Made by a program: the position numbers and the translations under genes | The notes under the pieces: generated by a model | What the model saw: only the letters and a program-made list of their open reading frames with translations | Databases searched by the model: none | What the model was told of the DNA's origin: nothing | Part shown: positions 8,564 through 16,815 of the stretch, one piece after another | Layout: each line of letters starts with the position of its first letter | How positions within the stretch are numbered: position 1 is the first letter of the stretch | Source: Piscinibacter gummiphilus | Lineage (GTDB): Bacteria; Pseudomonadota; Gammaproteobacteria; Burkholderiales; Burkholderiaceae_C | Assembly (NCBI RefSeq): GCF_002116905.1 | Contig: NZ_CP015118.1 | Coordinates: forward strand, 6,200,001 to 6,264,000 | Direction: 5' to 3' | DNA: 64,000 bases

Positions 8564-9453
8564 TCGGCGCAGGTCTCCCGGACGCAGCCCCGCAGCCAGC
8601 GGTGCGCCGGATCACCGTCGAGCCGTGGGTGCCAGAGCAGCGAGACCGTGATCTCCGGCACGGCCAGCGGCAGCGCGAAACTGGAGAGCCCCGACCGCAG
8701 CCCCGCCGTGTGGCGATCGGGGACGGTGGCCACGAGGTCGGTGGCGCGGGCCAGCGACAGCGCGGACGCGAAGCCGGCCACGGTCGCGGCGACATCCCGC
8801 ACCCGGCCCGCCGCGGCCAGGGCCTCGTCGACCGGTCCCCTCCGGTCCGGCGTGCCGCGCACGATCGCGACGTGGCGGGCGGCGAGGTAGCGCTCCGGCG
8901 TGACCCGGCCCTTGGCCAGCGGATGCCCGGCGCGCACCACCCCGACGAAACGGTCCCGGAACAGCGCCTGCGTCCGCAGCTCGGGGCCCGCCGAGCGACC
9001 CACGACACCCGTCTCCAGGTCGGCCGAACCATCGCGCAGCGGCGTGCTGTCCTTGTCGGGCTTCGGCAGGAAACGCAGGCGCACCCCCGGCGCCTCGGCG
9101 GCCAGCCGGGCCAGCAGCGCGGGGCCGAAGGTGTCGACGAACCCTTCGCTGCTCCGCAGCGTGAACGTGCGCTCGAGGCGGGCGGGGTCGACCGGGGCGG
9201 CCGGGCGCAGCGCCGCCTCGGCCTCGGCCACGAGGCAGCCCACCTGCTCGCGGAGTTCGATCGCCCGGGGGGAGGGCACGAGCCCGCGCCCCGCCCGCAC
9301 CAGCAGCGGGTCGCCGGTGGTCTCGCGCAGCCGCGCGAGCGCCCGGCTCATGGCCGACGGGCTCAGCCGCAGCCGGCGCGCGGCGCGGGCGACGCTGCCT
9401 TCGGCCAGCAGCACATCGAGGGTGAACAGCAGGTTGAGGTCGGGGCGTGACAT
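8512..9453 (-). CDS. LysR-family transcriptional regulator (by MFS gene)
   Basis: A 313-residue LysR-type regulator. The N-terminal winged helix-turn-helix occupies about residues 3-62 (LNLLFTLDVLLAEGSVARAA, then LSPSAMSRALARLR). The substrate-binding domain covers about 95-300, with FTLRSSEGF and LVGVVRAGHPL-type strands. It begins with NLLFTLDVLL, typical of the NodD/NahR-like branch. It is divergent from the MFS exporter gene at 9549 with a 95-base gap, the classical arrangement of a LysR protein controlling its neighbour. A GTGCA-N9-TGCAC dyad sits just upstream of its start. Its 3' end lies inside the end of the Dyp peroxidase gene on the opposite strand. The inducer is unknown. Confidence 0.93.
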   Translation of the reverse strand: MSRPDLNLLFTLDVLLAEGSVARAARRLRLSPSAMSRALARLRETTGDPLLVRAGRGLVPSPRAIELREQVGCLVAEAEAALRPAAPVDPARLERTFTLRSSEGFVDTFGPALLARLAAEAPGVRLRFLPKPDKDSTPLRDGSADLETGVVGRSAGPELRTQALFRDRFVGVVRAGHPLAKGRVTPERYLAARHVAIVRGTPDRRGPVDEALAAAGRVRDVAATVAGFASALSLARATDLVATVPDRHTAGLRSGLSSFALPLAVPEITVSLLWHPRLDGDPAHRWLRGCVRETCADQSLAMKSSARSEGTKK

Positions 9454-9461
9454 GGCGTCTC

Positions 9462-9480
9462 GTGCAGGTATTCAATGCAC
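9462..9480. promoter_or_regulatory. Dyad GTGCA-N9-TGCAC, candidate LysR operator
   Basis: Perfect 5-base inverted arms separated by 9 bases lie 9-27 bases upstream of the LysR start and 69-87 bases upstream of the MFS start. Size and position fit the dyads bound by LysR-type regulators in divergent promoters. Assignment to this LysR protein is inference. Confidence 0.4.
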
Positions 9481-9548
9481 ATGATGCGCCTTCCGCCATG
9501 TCACGTCCGCACCTATCGTCGGTTCAACACCGCTCCCAGGACCACGAC

Positions 9549-10748
9549 ATGGACGAATCGACCCCCTCCACCCCCCGCGGGATCCTGGCCGCGCTGGCGC
9601 TCTGCATGCTGCTGCCCGCGCTCGGCACCAGCATCGCCAACGTCGCGCTGCCGACCCTGGCGGGCACGTTCGGCGCGACGTTCGAGCAGGTCCGGTGGGT
9701 GGTGCTCGCGTACCTGCTCTCGGCCACCGCGCTGATCGTCGGGGCCGGCCGGCTGGGTGACCGGCTGGGGCGGCGGCGCCTGCTGCTCGCGGGCATCGGC
9801 GTGTTCACCGCGGCGTCGGCGCTGGCCGGCGCGGCGCCGGGCCTCGGCCTGCTGGTGGCGGCCCGGGCACTGCAGGGCCTGGGCGCGGCCGCGATGATGG
9901 CGCTGACGCTGGCCTTCGTCGCCGGCGTCGTGCCAAAGGCGCAGGCCGGCCGGGCGATGGGGCTGCTCGGGTCGGTGAGTGCGGCGGGCACCGCGCTCGG
10001 GCCGGCCGCCGGCGGGCTGCTGATCGCGCACGCCGGCTGGCCGGCGGTCTTCCTCGTGGGGGTGCCGCTGGGCGGGCTGGCGTTCGGCCTCGTCTGGCGC
10101 CATCTGCCGGCCGACCCGCCCCCGGCCGGATCACCTGGAACGCCCTGGCCGATGCTGCGTGACCCGACGCTCCTCGGCCGCCTGCTGCCGAACCTGCTGG
10201 TCGCCTCGGTGGTGATGGCGACGCTCGTCGTCGGCCCCTTCCACCTCGCCGAGGCCTTCGGCCTCGATGCCGCCCGGGTCGGCCTCGCGATGTCCGTGGG
10301 ACCGGTGGTCGCCGCGCTGGCCGGGGCCCCCTCGGGCCGACTGGTGGACCGCTTCGGCGCCCCGCGCATGGCCCGCGCCGGCCTCGCCACGCTGCTGGCC
10401 GGGTGCCTGGGGCTGGGCCTGGCGCCGGAAACCTTCGGCCTCGCCGGCTACCTCGTGCCCCTGGCCGTCGTCACGGCCGGCTACGCGCTCTTCCAGGCGG
10501 GCAACCAGACCGCCGTGATGGCGGACGCGCCCGGGGCGCAACGGGGCACGGTCTCGGGCCTGCTGAACCTCTCGCGCCAGCTGGGGTTCATCGCCGGCAC
10601 CGCCGCACTCGGCGCGGTGTTCGCGGCCACCGGCCTGCGAACGACCTTCGCCGTGGCCGCGGTGCTGGCGGCCACGGCGCTGGCGATCACTGCGAGAACA
10701 GGATCGGGTACAGCGACAGCACCAGCAGCCCGGCCGCCACGAGGTTGA
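9549..10748 (+). CDS. MFS drug/solute exporter (14-TM-like DHA family member)
   Basis: A 399-residue major facilitator protein. Motif A is GRLGDRLGRRRLL after helix 2, and helix 5 carries the exporter-type motif GPAAGGLL preceded by ALG. N-terminal SIANVALPTLAGTF is typical of multidrug-type proton antiporters. The frame stays open upstream, but the ATG at 9549 has AGGA at the correct distance and begins MDESTPSTPRG directly before helix 1, so I chose it. The divergent LysR gene probably regulates it. Its 3' end overlaps the convergent LysE gene by 62 bases. The substrate is not predictable. Confidence 0.88.
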   Translation: MDESTPSTPRGILAALALCMLLPALGTSIANVALPTLAGTFGATFEQVRWVVLAYLLSATALIVGAGRLGDRLGRRRLLLAGIGVFTAASALAGAAPGLGLLVAARALQGLGAAAMMALTLAFVAGVVPKAQAGRAMGLLGSVSAAGTALGPAAGGLLIAHAGWPAVFLVGVPLGGLAFGLVWRHLPADPPPAGSPGTPWPMLRDPTLLGRLLPNLLVASVVMATLVVGPFHLAEAFGLDAARVGLAMSVGPVVAALAGAPSGRLVDRFGAPRMARAGLATLLAGCLGLGLAPETFGLAGYLVPLAVVTAGYALFQAGNQTAVMADAPGAQRGTVSGLLNLSRQLGFIAGTAALGAVFAATGLRTTFAVAAVLAATALAITARTGSGTATAPAARPPRG

Positions 10749-11295
10749 ACACGCGCACGCTGCGCGGGTTCTGCAGCACGCGGCGCATGCCCACGCCGAA
10801 CACGGCCCACGCGGCCACGCAGGGGCCGCCCACCAGCCCGAACACCACGGCGAGGGCGGCGGCGTCGGCAAGGCCGAAGGCCGCGGGCAGGTACGTGGTC
10901 ACGGCGCTCACCGCCATCACCCAGCCCTTCGGGTTGATCCACTGGAAGGCCGCGGCGCCGAGGAAGGTCATGGGGCGGGACGTGGAGGCACCGCCCGAGT
11001 CCGTCGCCATCGGCTGGGCGCGGGCGAGCCGCCACGCGAGCCACAGCAGATAGGCCGCGCCCGCGTACTTCAGCACCGTCTGGAGCACGGGCACCGTGGT
11101 GAACACGGCATGCAGGCCGAGGCCGACCCCGAGCACCATGAAGGCGAAGCCGAGGACGATGCCGGCGAGGTGGGGCAGCGAACGCACGAGGCCGTGGTTC
11201 AGGCCCGAGGCCAGGATCATCATGTTGTTCGGCCCCGGCGTGATCGAGGAGATCGCCGCGAAGGCGCAGAAGGCGAGCCACTGGTCGAAGGACAT
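10687..11295 (-). CDS. LysE/RhtB-family amino-acid exporter
   Basis: A 202-residue inner-membrane exporter of the LysE/RhtB family. The diagnostic N-terminal ITPGPNNMMILASGLNHG is followed by about five further hydrophobic segments and the conserved FQWINPKGWVMAV. The family exports amino acids or related small metabolites by proton antiport. I chose the start MSFDQWLAFCAF, which matches the usual family N-terminus; two upstream ATG codons in frame (11322 and 11307) would add up to 9 residues. The gene follows the receiver gene by 23 bases on the same strand and may be the last gene of that operon. It overlaps the end of the convergent MFS gene. Confidence 0.9.
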   Translation of the reverse strand: MSFDQWLAFCAFAAISSITPGPNNMMILASGLNHGLVRSLPHLAGIVLGFAFMVLGVGLGLHAVFTTVPVLQTVLKYAGAAYLLWLAWRLARAQPMATDSGGASTSRPMTFLGAAAFQWINPKGWVMAVSAVTTYLPAAFGLADAAALAVVFGLVGGPCVAAWAVFGVGMRRVLQNPRSVRVFNLVAAGLLVLSLYPILFSQ

Positions 11296-11318
11296 TCCGC
11301 GCAGCATACCCCTCGCGC

Positions 11319-11720
11319 TCAAGGCGCGCCGGCGCGCGCCCCGGACTCGATCGCACCCCGCACAGCCGCCAGCAGCGCCTGGCCCGCGAACGGCTTGAGC
11401 AGGCAGCTGGCGGCGCCCGCCTGGCGCGCCTGTTCGTGCGCGGCGGCGTTGTCGAAGGCCGTCACCATCACGACGGGCAGGCGGAACGACTTCGTTTTCA
11501 TCCAGTGCATCAGCTCCAGCCCGGAGATCCCGGGCAGCCGCAGGTCCAGCACGAGGCAGGCCGCGTGCGGCGGCGGGACCGCGCCGACCGACGTCTGGAA
11601 GGCCTCGGCGGAAGCGAAGTGGCGCACGTCGAAGCCCGCGACGGACAACACCCTCGCCAGCGCCGCGCGCATGCCGTCGTCGTCTTCGACGAGCAAGATC
11701 AGGTTGCCTGCAGGTTCCAC
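11319..11720 (-). CDS. Stand-alone response-regulator receiver domain
   Basis: A 133-residue CheY-like receiver with no output domain. The acidic pocket is EDDD near residues 12-15, the phospho-acceptor Asp lies in LVLDLRLPG, the switch Thr in MVTAFD, and the conserved Lys in LLKPF. It starts with GTG after GAGGGGGG, 57 bases downstream of the histidine kinase, so it belongs to the same operon as that kinase and the FixJ-type regulator. Single receivers of this kind act as phosphate sinks, relay intermediates or protein-protein switches. Which one applies here cannot be read from the sequence. Confidence 0.9.
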   Translation of the reverse strand: MEPAGNLILLVEDDDGMRAALARVLSVAGFDVRHFASAEAFQTSVGAVPPPHAACLVLDLRLPGISGLELMHWMKTKSFRLPVVMVTAFDNAAAHEQARQAGAASCLLKPFAGQALLAAVRGAIESGARAGAP

Positions 11721-11777
11721 GGCGCCCCCCTCACGAGGCGGCGGCGGAGCACCCGATCCGCTGCCGTGACGTGATCT

Positions 11778-12866
11778 TCAGCCGCGCGCGCCGTCCGTGC
11801 TACTGGCCTTTGGTGAAGCGTGCATTGCCCGTTGGTGCAGGACGCCATCGGACAGGTCGAGCAGCGGCGCGCATTCCGAATCGCCCGTCGCCAGCGACTC
11901 CGGGGCCGCCGGGAAAACGAGCCGGAAGACGGCACCACCGCTGGCCTGGTTGCCGGCCCCGATGCGCCCGCCGTGCGCCTCGACGATGCCGCGGGCGATG
12001 GAGAGCCCGAGCCCGCAGCCCTGGGCCTTCGTCGTGAAGAACGGTTCGAAGAGGCGCGGCACGTCGGCCTCGGAAATGCCATGGCCGTTGTCGGAGACGG
12101 TGAGCTCGATGCGGTCGCCCGTCACCCGCACGGTGCGGATGTCGATGCGGCGCACGAGGCCCGCGATGTCCGACGTGGCGTCCATCGCGTTGACCGCGAG
12201 GTTGAGCACGACCTGCTGGAGCTGCACCGTGTCACCCGTCACCGCGACGGGACCGGCGTCGAGCTGCAGGTCCAGCGCGACCCCCTGGTGGGCCAGCGCC
12301 GACGACATGAAGCGGCGCACGTCGAGCACGATCTGGTTGAGGTCGACGCGGCCGCTGGCCGCGGGCCGCTTGCCGATCATCGAGCGGGTCTGCCGCACGA
12401 TGCCGCTCGCACGCTGCGCGTCCAGCCGGATGTCGGCGATGACCTCGCGCAACTCGTTCCCCGGGGACTGGCCGCCCTCCAGCATCATCTCGGCGGCGTC
12501 GGCGTTGCTGAGGATGGCCCCGAGCGGCTGGTTGATCTCGTGGGCGATCGATGCCGTGAGTTCACCGACCGTCGCGAGCCGCATCGCGTGGTACAGCTCG
12601 GCCCGGTACGTCTGCGCCTCGAGTTCGGCCTCGCGCCGCCATCGCCGCTGCAGCAGCAGGCCGACGATCAGCAGCGCCTGCAGGCCGATCACCGTGAACA
12701 CGACGGCGGAGATCCACGGGAAGCGGGAGCCGTCGGCCACCGCGAGCACGTGCGACAGCACCGCGGTGGCCACGAGCACCCCGCCGCACACGAGCACGAA
12801 ACGCAACTCGCCCGCGGCCACGGCGGACCCGGCCGGGCGGGCGGGGGAGGGGATGTCGATGCTCAC
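11778..12866 (-). CDS. Membrane sensor histidine kinase
   Basis: A 362-residue sensor kinase. Two hydrophobic segments (about 23-43 and 51-72) with only a short connecting loop suggest that it senses within the membrane or cytoplasm. A coiled linker follows, then the dimerisation/phospho-acceptor helix with His109 in SIAHEINQPLG. The ATPase domain has N-box NLAVNAMDA, G1 DNGHG, F-box FEPFFTTK and G2 GLGLSIARGIVEAHGG. The HEINQP H-box is typical of kinases paired with FixJ/TodT-like regulators, which the upstream gene encodes. The start codon is GTG with no strong ribosome site, so the exact start is uncertain. The stimulus is unknown. Confidence 0.92.
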   Translation of the reverse strand: MSIDIPSPARPAGSAVAAGELRFVLVCGGVLVATAVLSHVLAVADGSRFPWISAVVFTVIGLQALLIVGLLLQRRWRREAELEAQTYRAELYHAMRLATVGELTASIAHEINQPLGAILSNADAAEMMLEGGQSPGNELREVIADIRLDAQRASGIVRQTRSMIGKRPAASGRVDLNQIVLDVRRFMSSALAHQGVALDLQLDAGPVAVTGDTVQLQQVVLNLAVNAMDATSDIAGLVRRIDIRTVRVTGDRIELTVSDNGHGISEADVPRLFEPFFTTKAQGCGLGLSIARGIVEAHGGRIGAGNQASGGAVFRLVFPAAPESLATGDSECAPLLDLSDGVLHQRAMHASPKASSTDGARG

Positions 12867-12896
12867 GGGACGGAAGCCGCGTGCGGCGCGTGGCGG

Positions 12897-13592
12897 TCAG
12901 GCGACCTGGGGCATCAGCTGCAGCTGTTCGGTCACGTGCACGAGCTCGGCCACCGACTTGCAATGCATCTTTTCCATCAGGCGCGCGCGATGGGCCTTGA
13001 TGGTGCGCTCGGCGCTGCCGAGTTCGAAGGCAATGGTCTTGTTGAGCTTGCCGCGCACGACGCCGGCCAGCACCTCCCGCTCGCGGGAGGTCAGTGTCTC
13101 GTAGCGCGACTGGACCTGCTGCCGCTGGTCGCGTTCGGCGAGCAGTTCGACGCCGCGGCGCATGGCCCGCTGCACCGCGCCCAGCAGCACGTCGCGCGGC
13201 GCCGGCTTCGACAGGAAGTCGACCGCACCGCCGCGCATGGCCTGCACGCACATGGGCAGGTCGCCGTTGCCGGTCAGGAAGATGATGGGCAGCACGGCGC
13301 CGCGGCGTGCCAGCGACTCCTGCAGGTCGAGGCCCGTGGGGCCCGGCATGCGGACGTCGAGGAGCAGGCAGCCCCGCAGGCGGTCGGGCCGGTCCAGCAG
13401 GAACTCGCCCGCGGAACCATACGTGCGCACCTCGAAGCCGGCGAGCTGCAGCACGCGGCGGATCGCGTTTCGAAGGGACTCGTCGTCGTCCACCACGTGG
13501 ACCGCGGCTTCGGATCGCTCGGGAACGATCGTCTCGTGGTCGCCGCTCGACGTCCAGCTGGATTCGGTCGACGCCATCGTCAAGTGTCCCAT
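12897..13592 (-). CDS. FixJ-type response regulator (LuxR HTH)
   Basis: A 231-residue regulator. The receiver (about 31-145) has acceptor Asp79 in LLLDVRMPG, Thr in FLTGNGDLPM and Lys in FLSKPAP. A NarL/FixJ-type helix-turn-helix follows (about 165-225), recognisable from LTSREREVL, VVRGKLNKTIAFELG and ERTIKAHRARLMEKM. It lies 30 bases upstream of the histidine kinase and is probably its partner. Two in-frame starts exist, at 13592 and 13577 (MASTESSW). The DNA upstream carries a perfect 8-base inverted repeat at 13681-13702 that could be an autoregulatory site. The target genes are unknown. Confidence 0.92.
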   Translation of the reverse strand: MGHLTMASTESSWTSSGDHETIVPERSEAAVHVVDDDESLRNAIRRVLQLAGFEVRTYGSAGEFLLDRPDRLRGCLLLDVRMPGPTGLDLQESLARRGAVLPIIFLTGNGDLPMCVQAMRGGAVDFLSKPAPRDVLLGAVQRAMRRGVELLAERDQRQQVQSRYETLTSREREVLAGVVRGKLNKTIAFELGSAERTIKAHRARLMEKMHCKSVAELVHVTEQLQLMPQVA

Positions 13593-13680
13593 GCAACACC
13601 TCCCCTATACAGGAATGGACAGGGCCCCGTTACCCTGTCGAAAGGCGTCTCTACTGCATGGCCAAGACGCCCGCTGAGAA

Positions 13681-13702
13681 CGTTCACTGAATCGAGTGAA
13701 CG
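13681..13702. promoter_or_regulatory. Perfect dyad CGTTCACT-N6-AGTGAACG
   Basis: Eight-base inverted arms with a 6-base spacer lie in the 230-base gap between the end of batD and the start of the FixJ-type regulator, 89-110 bases upstream of the latter. There is no T tract, so a terminator is unlikely. The shape suggests an operator for a dimeric regulator; which one is unknown. I see nothing else of note in this gap. Confidence 0.45.
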
Positions 13703-13822
13703 AGACTACTTCAAACTCGTCACGATGTGTGACATGGCCGGAAAGCCCGACTGCCGTCATGGACGTGACATGCACGGACGTGCGCTTTACGCTACATCAC
13801 CGCAACTGCACGGCGATGCACC

Positions 13823-15172
13823 TCACGGATTCAGCGGCACCAGCGCCGCCACCGACCGGGCGTCGCGCGTTTTCACCCACCGCTCCCGCGCGCGCTGCAG
13901 CGGCCCGAGCAGGGCCCGCGACGCCGCCTCCGCGCCGTCGCCCGCACGGGCGTACAGCGCGAGGCGCAAGGCGGCCAGGGCCGTCGACAGCTCCGTGTCG
14001 CCCTGCGCCACGGCCCATGACGACACCGTGCCGCCGAGATGGCGGGACCAGTGCAACAGCGCAGCGTCCGCCTGCAGCGCCTTCCCCGCGCGCAACGCCT
14101 GCGCCACCGCAGCGAAGGCCACGGCCTCGCTCGCCGCGTGCGCCGCGCGTCGCGCCGCCCGGCGTTCACGCCATGCCGGCAGGTGGCGCGCGAGCCGGCG
14201 CCATCCCCACGACACGGCGCCCAGCACCACCAGCCCGATCACCGCCGCCTCCACCACGTCCGCCACCCGCCACCGCCGTGGCGGTTTCACCACGGCAGCC
14301 GCGGGAGCGGACGCCGCCTCCGGCGCGATGGCGTTGCCCGCGGCCACCCCCGCCTGCACGGTCACGACCCGCTCGGGCGCCTCGGCCGTGCGCGAGCGGT
14401 TCGCCTGCGCGTCGAACCAGCCGATGCGCACCGCCGGCAGCGTGTAGGTGCCGGGCTTCTCGAAGACGTAGGTGATGCGGTCGGTGCGGTGGCCACCGAG
14501 GAACTCGCCGCGCGGCCCGCTGTCGTCGCCCAGCACGGGATCGGCCGCGAACACGCGCACGCCGGCCGGTGCCTCCGCATGGGGCGGCGGAATCATCATC
14601 GCCTGCGTCTGCGCGGCCGAGGTGTCGAGCGTGCGCACGAGGGCATCGCCCACGTGCAGCGGTGTGCCGTCGGGGCGGTCGAATTGCTGGCGGATGGTCA
14701 CGCGCGCCACCGGCATCAAGGCCCCGCCCGCGGCACTGGCCGCGGCCGCCGCGCCGGGCGGCAGCTTCGCGATGATCTTGAACGGCGGCAGCGCGACGGT
14801 GCCGTGCTGCGGCTTGCCGTCGTCGCCGCCGTACGTGAAGGTGATCCTGGCCGGCGGCAGCGTGAAGTCGCCGGCCTGCTGCGCGGCGAAGACGTAGGTC
14901 TTCTCGATGCTTGCGTACGTGACCCCGCCGATCGTCTCGGTGGCGTTCTGCCCGCTCTCGTCCGGCATCGTCACGATGGCCCCGGACACTGCGAGCGGCG
15001 GGAAGGGCGGGGCCGACGTGAAGTAGTTCGGGGTCATCACCTTCACGTGCACGTGCACCTGCTGGCCCACGAGCACCGGCTGCTTCTCCTGCAGGCGAAC
15101 CGTCACCCGCGGGGACGCGGCCCACGCGGCGCCCTGCAGCAGGAGCAGCAGCACGAGCCCCCACCGCGTCAT
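13823..15172 (-). CDS. batD: BatD-like protein of MoxR/vWA module
   Basis: A 449-residue protein. It has a signal peptide (hydrophobic core to about residue 18, ending AWAAS), beta-rich periplasmic domains (TVRLQEKQPVLVGQQV, PPARITFTYGG, FEKPGTYTLPAVRI), one transmembrane helix near residues 280-300 (VVEAAVIGLVVLGAVSW) and a basic helical cytoplasmic tail. This matches BatD, the oxygen-tolerance-associated protein that accompanies MoxR ATPases and vWA proteins. It is the last gene of the leftward operon, and its start overlaps the preceding stop (ATGA). The family's molecular role is not well defined; it probably forms a membrane complex with the vWA proteins. Confidence 0.85.
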   Translation of the reverse strand: MTRWGLVLLLLLQGAAWAASPRVTVRLQEKQPVLVGQQVHVHVKVMTPNYFTSAPPFPPLAVSGAIVTMPDESGQNATETIGGVTYASIEKTYVFAAQQAGDFTLPPARITFTYGGDDGKPQHGTVALPPFKIIAKLPPGAAAAASAAGGALMPVARVTIRQQFDRPDGTPLHVGDALVRTLDTSAAQTQAMMIPPPHAEAPAGVRVFAADPVLGDDSGPRGEFLGGHRTDRITYVFEKPGTYTLPAVRIGWFDAQANRSRTAEAPERVVTVQAGVAAGNAIAPEAASAPAAAVVKPPRRWRVADVVEAAVIGLVVLGAVSWGWRRLARHLPAWRERRAARRAAHAASEAVAFAAVAQALRAGKALQADAALLHWSRHLGGTVSSWAVAQGDTELSTALAALRLALYARAGDGAEAASRALLGPLQRARERWVKTRDARSVAALVPLNP

Positions 15173-16815
15173 GGCGACTTGTCCTTCGCCGAGCGCTGCT
15201 GCAGCGCGAACTTGCGCGCGAGCAACTGGGTGGGGGTGGTCTGGATCGCGCGCATCCACGTGTCGGCGGTCTGCTTCGACGCCATCTGCACCTGCTGCTT
15301 GCCGGCCTTGCCCTTGTCGTCGAACTGGATCTGGTCGGGCTTCAGGTTCGGGTCCTCGGCCTGGTCGTCGTCCTTTTTCGGGTCCGGCTTCGGCGGGATC
15401 AGCCCGCGCACGAGGGCGAGGTTGGCCGTCGCCTCGGGCCACTGCGGGCGACGCGCCAGCGCCTGCGTGTAGCGCGCGGCCGCGGCCTCGTAGCGCCCCT
15501 GCCACGCGAGCGCGTTGCCCTGGTTGAAGTCGCTCTCGGGCGAATCGACCCGCGCGAAGCTCTGCTCGGCCTCGGCGAAGCGGCCCGCGCGGTACAGCGC
15601 GGTGCCGCGCCACATCGGGTCGGCGAAGTGTTCGGCCGCCGCGGCGTAGTCGCCCCGCTCGAACGCGCGGCGGCCCTGCTGGTCGGGGGTGAGCCACAGG
15701 TCGATGAAGTGCCAGCCGCGCGCACCGCCCTGCGCCCAGGCGGGGTCCGCGGGCGCCTGCAGCACCACGCCCAGCAGCAGCGCACTCACCCAGCGAACCG
15801 TCCAGCCCTTGCGGAACCACAACGCGGCCAGCAGCACGATGGGGATCGTGAACCACCAGCCCTGGTCCTTCCAGCGTGTGGCGGTCCCGGTGTCCTTCCG
15901 TGCCAGGTGCGACTGCACGCGCCGCTGCACCCAGGCCACGTCGTCGTCGCCGTCGGGCGTGAACGTGGCGAGGGGCACGCCGGTCGCCGCCTTGAAGGCC
16001 TGCAGGCCGGCCACGTCCATGCGCGCGAAGACACGCTGGCCGTGGTCCTCCTGGAAACCGCTGGCACCGCTGCGCAGCGGGCCGCCCTGTTCGGTGCCGA
16101 TCGCGAGCACCAGCGGCTGGCTGCCGGTGCCGTCCACCTGCGCCTTGAACGCCGCGGTGGCCGCGGGTTCGATGCCGTCGGTGAGGAACAGGATGGTGCC
16201 GGGCACGGACTCCTTCGCGAGGGCCGCGTCGATGGCCTTCAGCGCCTGCACGGTGTCGCGGCCGGGCCGCGGCATGATCCCCGTCTCCAGCGCATCGACG
16301 AAGGTCTGCAGCAGCTTGCTGTCGTCGGTCAGCGGCAGCACGAGGTGGGTGGACCCGGCGTAGGCGTAGAGCGCGGTGCGCCCGCCCTGGCGGTGCGACA
16401 GCAGCGCCTTGACCTTGAGCTTCGCGCGTTCGAGCCGGGTGGGGGACACGTCGATCGCGTCCATGGTGCGCGACAGGTCGATCGCGATGGCGAGCGGCGC
16501 CTTGTCCTCGACGAACGGCGGGCGCTCCTGCTCCCACGTGGGCCCGGCCACCGCCACGGCGCCGAGCGCGATCAGCAGCGCCGTCAGGTGCACCGGCCGC
16601 AGCCGCCAACGCCGCCGGCGTTCGATCACCAGCGCGTCGAGCAGGTGCGGCGCGATGCTGCCTCGCCAGCGGCGGCGCACGTTGTCGCGCCAGCCCACCA
16701 CCCACACCAGCAGGCCGGCGGGCACCAGCGCCCACAGCCACACCGGGCGCAGGAAATGGAAGGCCGCCATCGCGGGGTCCACGTGGTCGGCGAGCCAGGC
16801 GGCGAGCGTGTCCAT
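15169..16815 (-). CDS. BatB-BatC fusion: vWA domain plus TPR
   Basis: A 548-residue membrane protein. Two N-terminal hydrophobic helices (about 19-37 and 70-88) precede a vWA domain whose metal site is DLSRT near residue 110, a Thr variant of the usual DxSxS. Hydrophobic segments near 320-355 follow. The C-terminal part has TPR-like repeats (RRAFERGDYAAAAEHF, WQGRYEAAAARYTQALARR) and ends in a charged low-complexity tail. In many genomes the vWA protein BatB and the TPR protein BatC are separate; here they are one chain. I placed the start at MDTLAAWLADHV, whose ATG overlaps the batA stop. An upstream in-frame extension would run into batA and has no ribosome site. Confidence 0.85.
   Translation of the reverse strand: MDTLAAWLADHVDPAMAAFHFLRPVWLWALVPAGLLVWVVGWRDNVRRRWRGSIAPHLLDALVIERRRRWRLRPVHLTALLIALGAVAVAGPTWEQERPPFVEDKAPLAIAIDLSRTMDAIDVSPTRLERAKLKVKALLSHRQGGRTALYAYAGSTHLVLPLTDDSKLLQTFVDALETGIMPRPGRDTVQALKAIDAALAKESVPGTILFLTDGIEPAATAAFKAQVDGTGSQPLVLAIGTEQGGPLRSGASGFQEDHGQRVFARMDVAGLQAFKAATGVPLATFTPDGDDDVAWVQRRVQSHLARKDTGTATRWKDQGWWFTIPIVLLAALWFRKGWTVRWVSALLLGVVLQAPADPAWAQGGARGWHFIDLWLTPDQQGRRAFERGDYAAAAEHFADPMWRGTALYRAGRFAEAEQSFARVDSPESDFNQGNALAWQGRYEAAAARYTQALARRPQWPEATANLALVRGLIPPKPDPKKDDDQAEDPNLKPDQIQFDDKGKAGKQQVQMASKQTADTWMRAIQTTPTQLLARKFALQQRSAKDKSP

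Noticed and set aside
13681..13702. The dyad as an intrinsic terminator of the bat operon
   Set aside because: Arms are only eight bases with no T run on either side.
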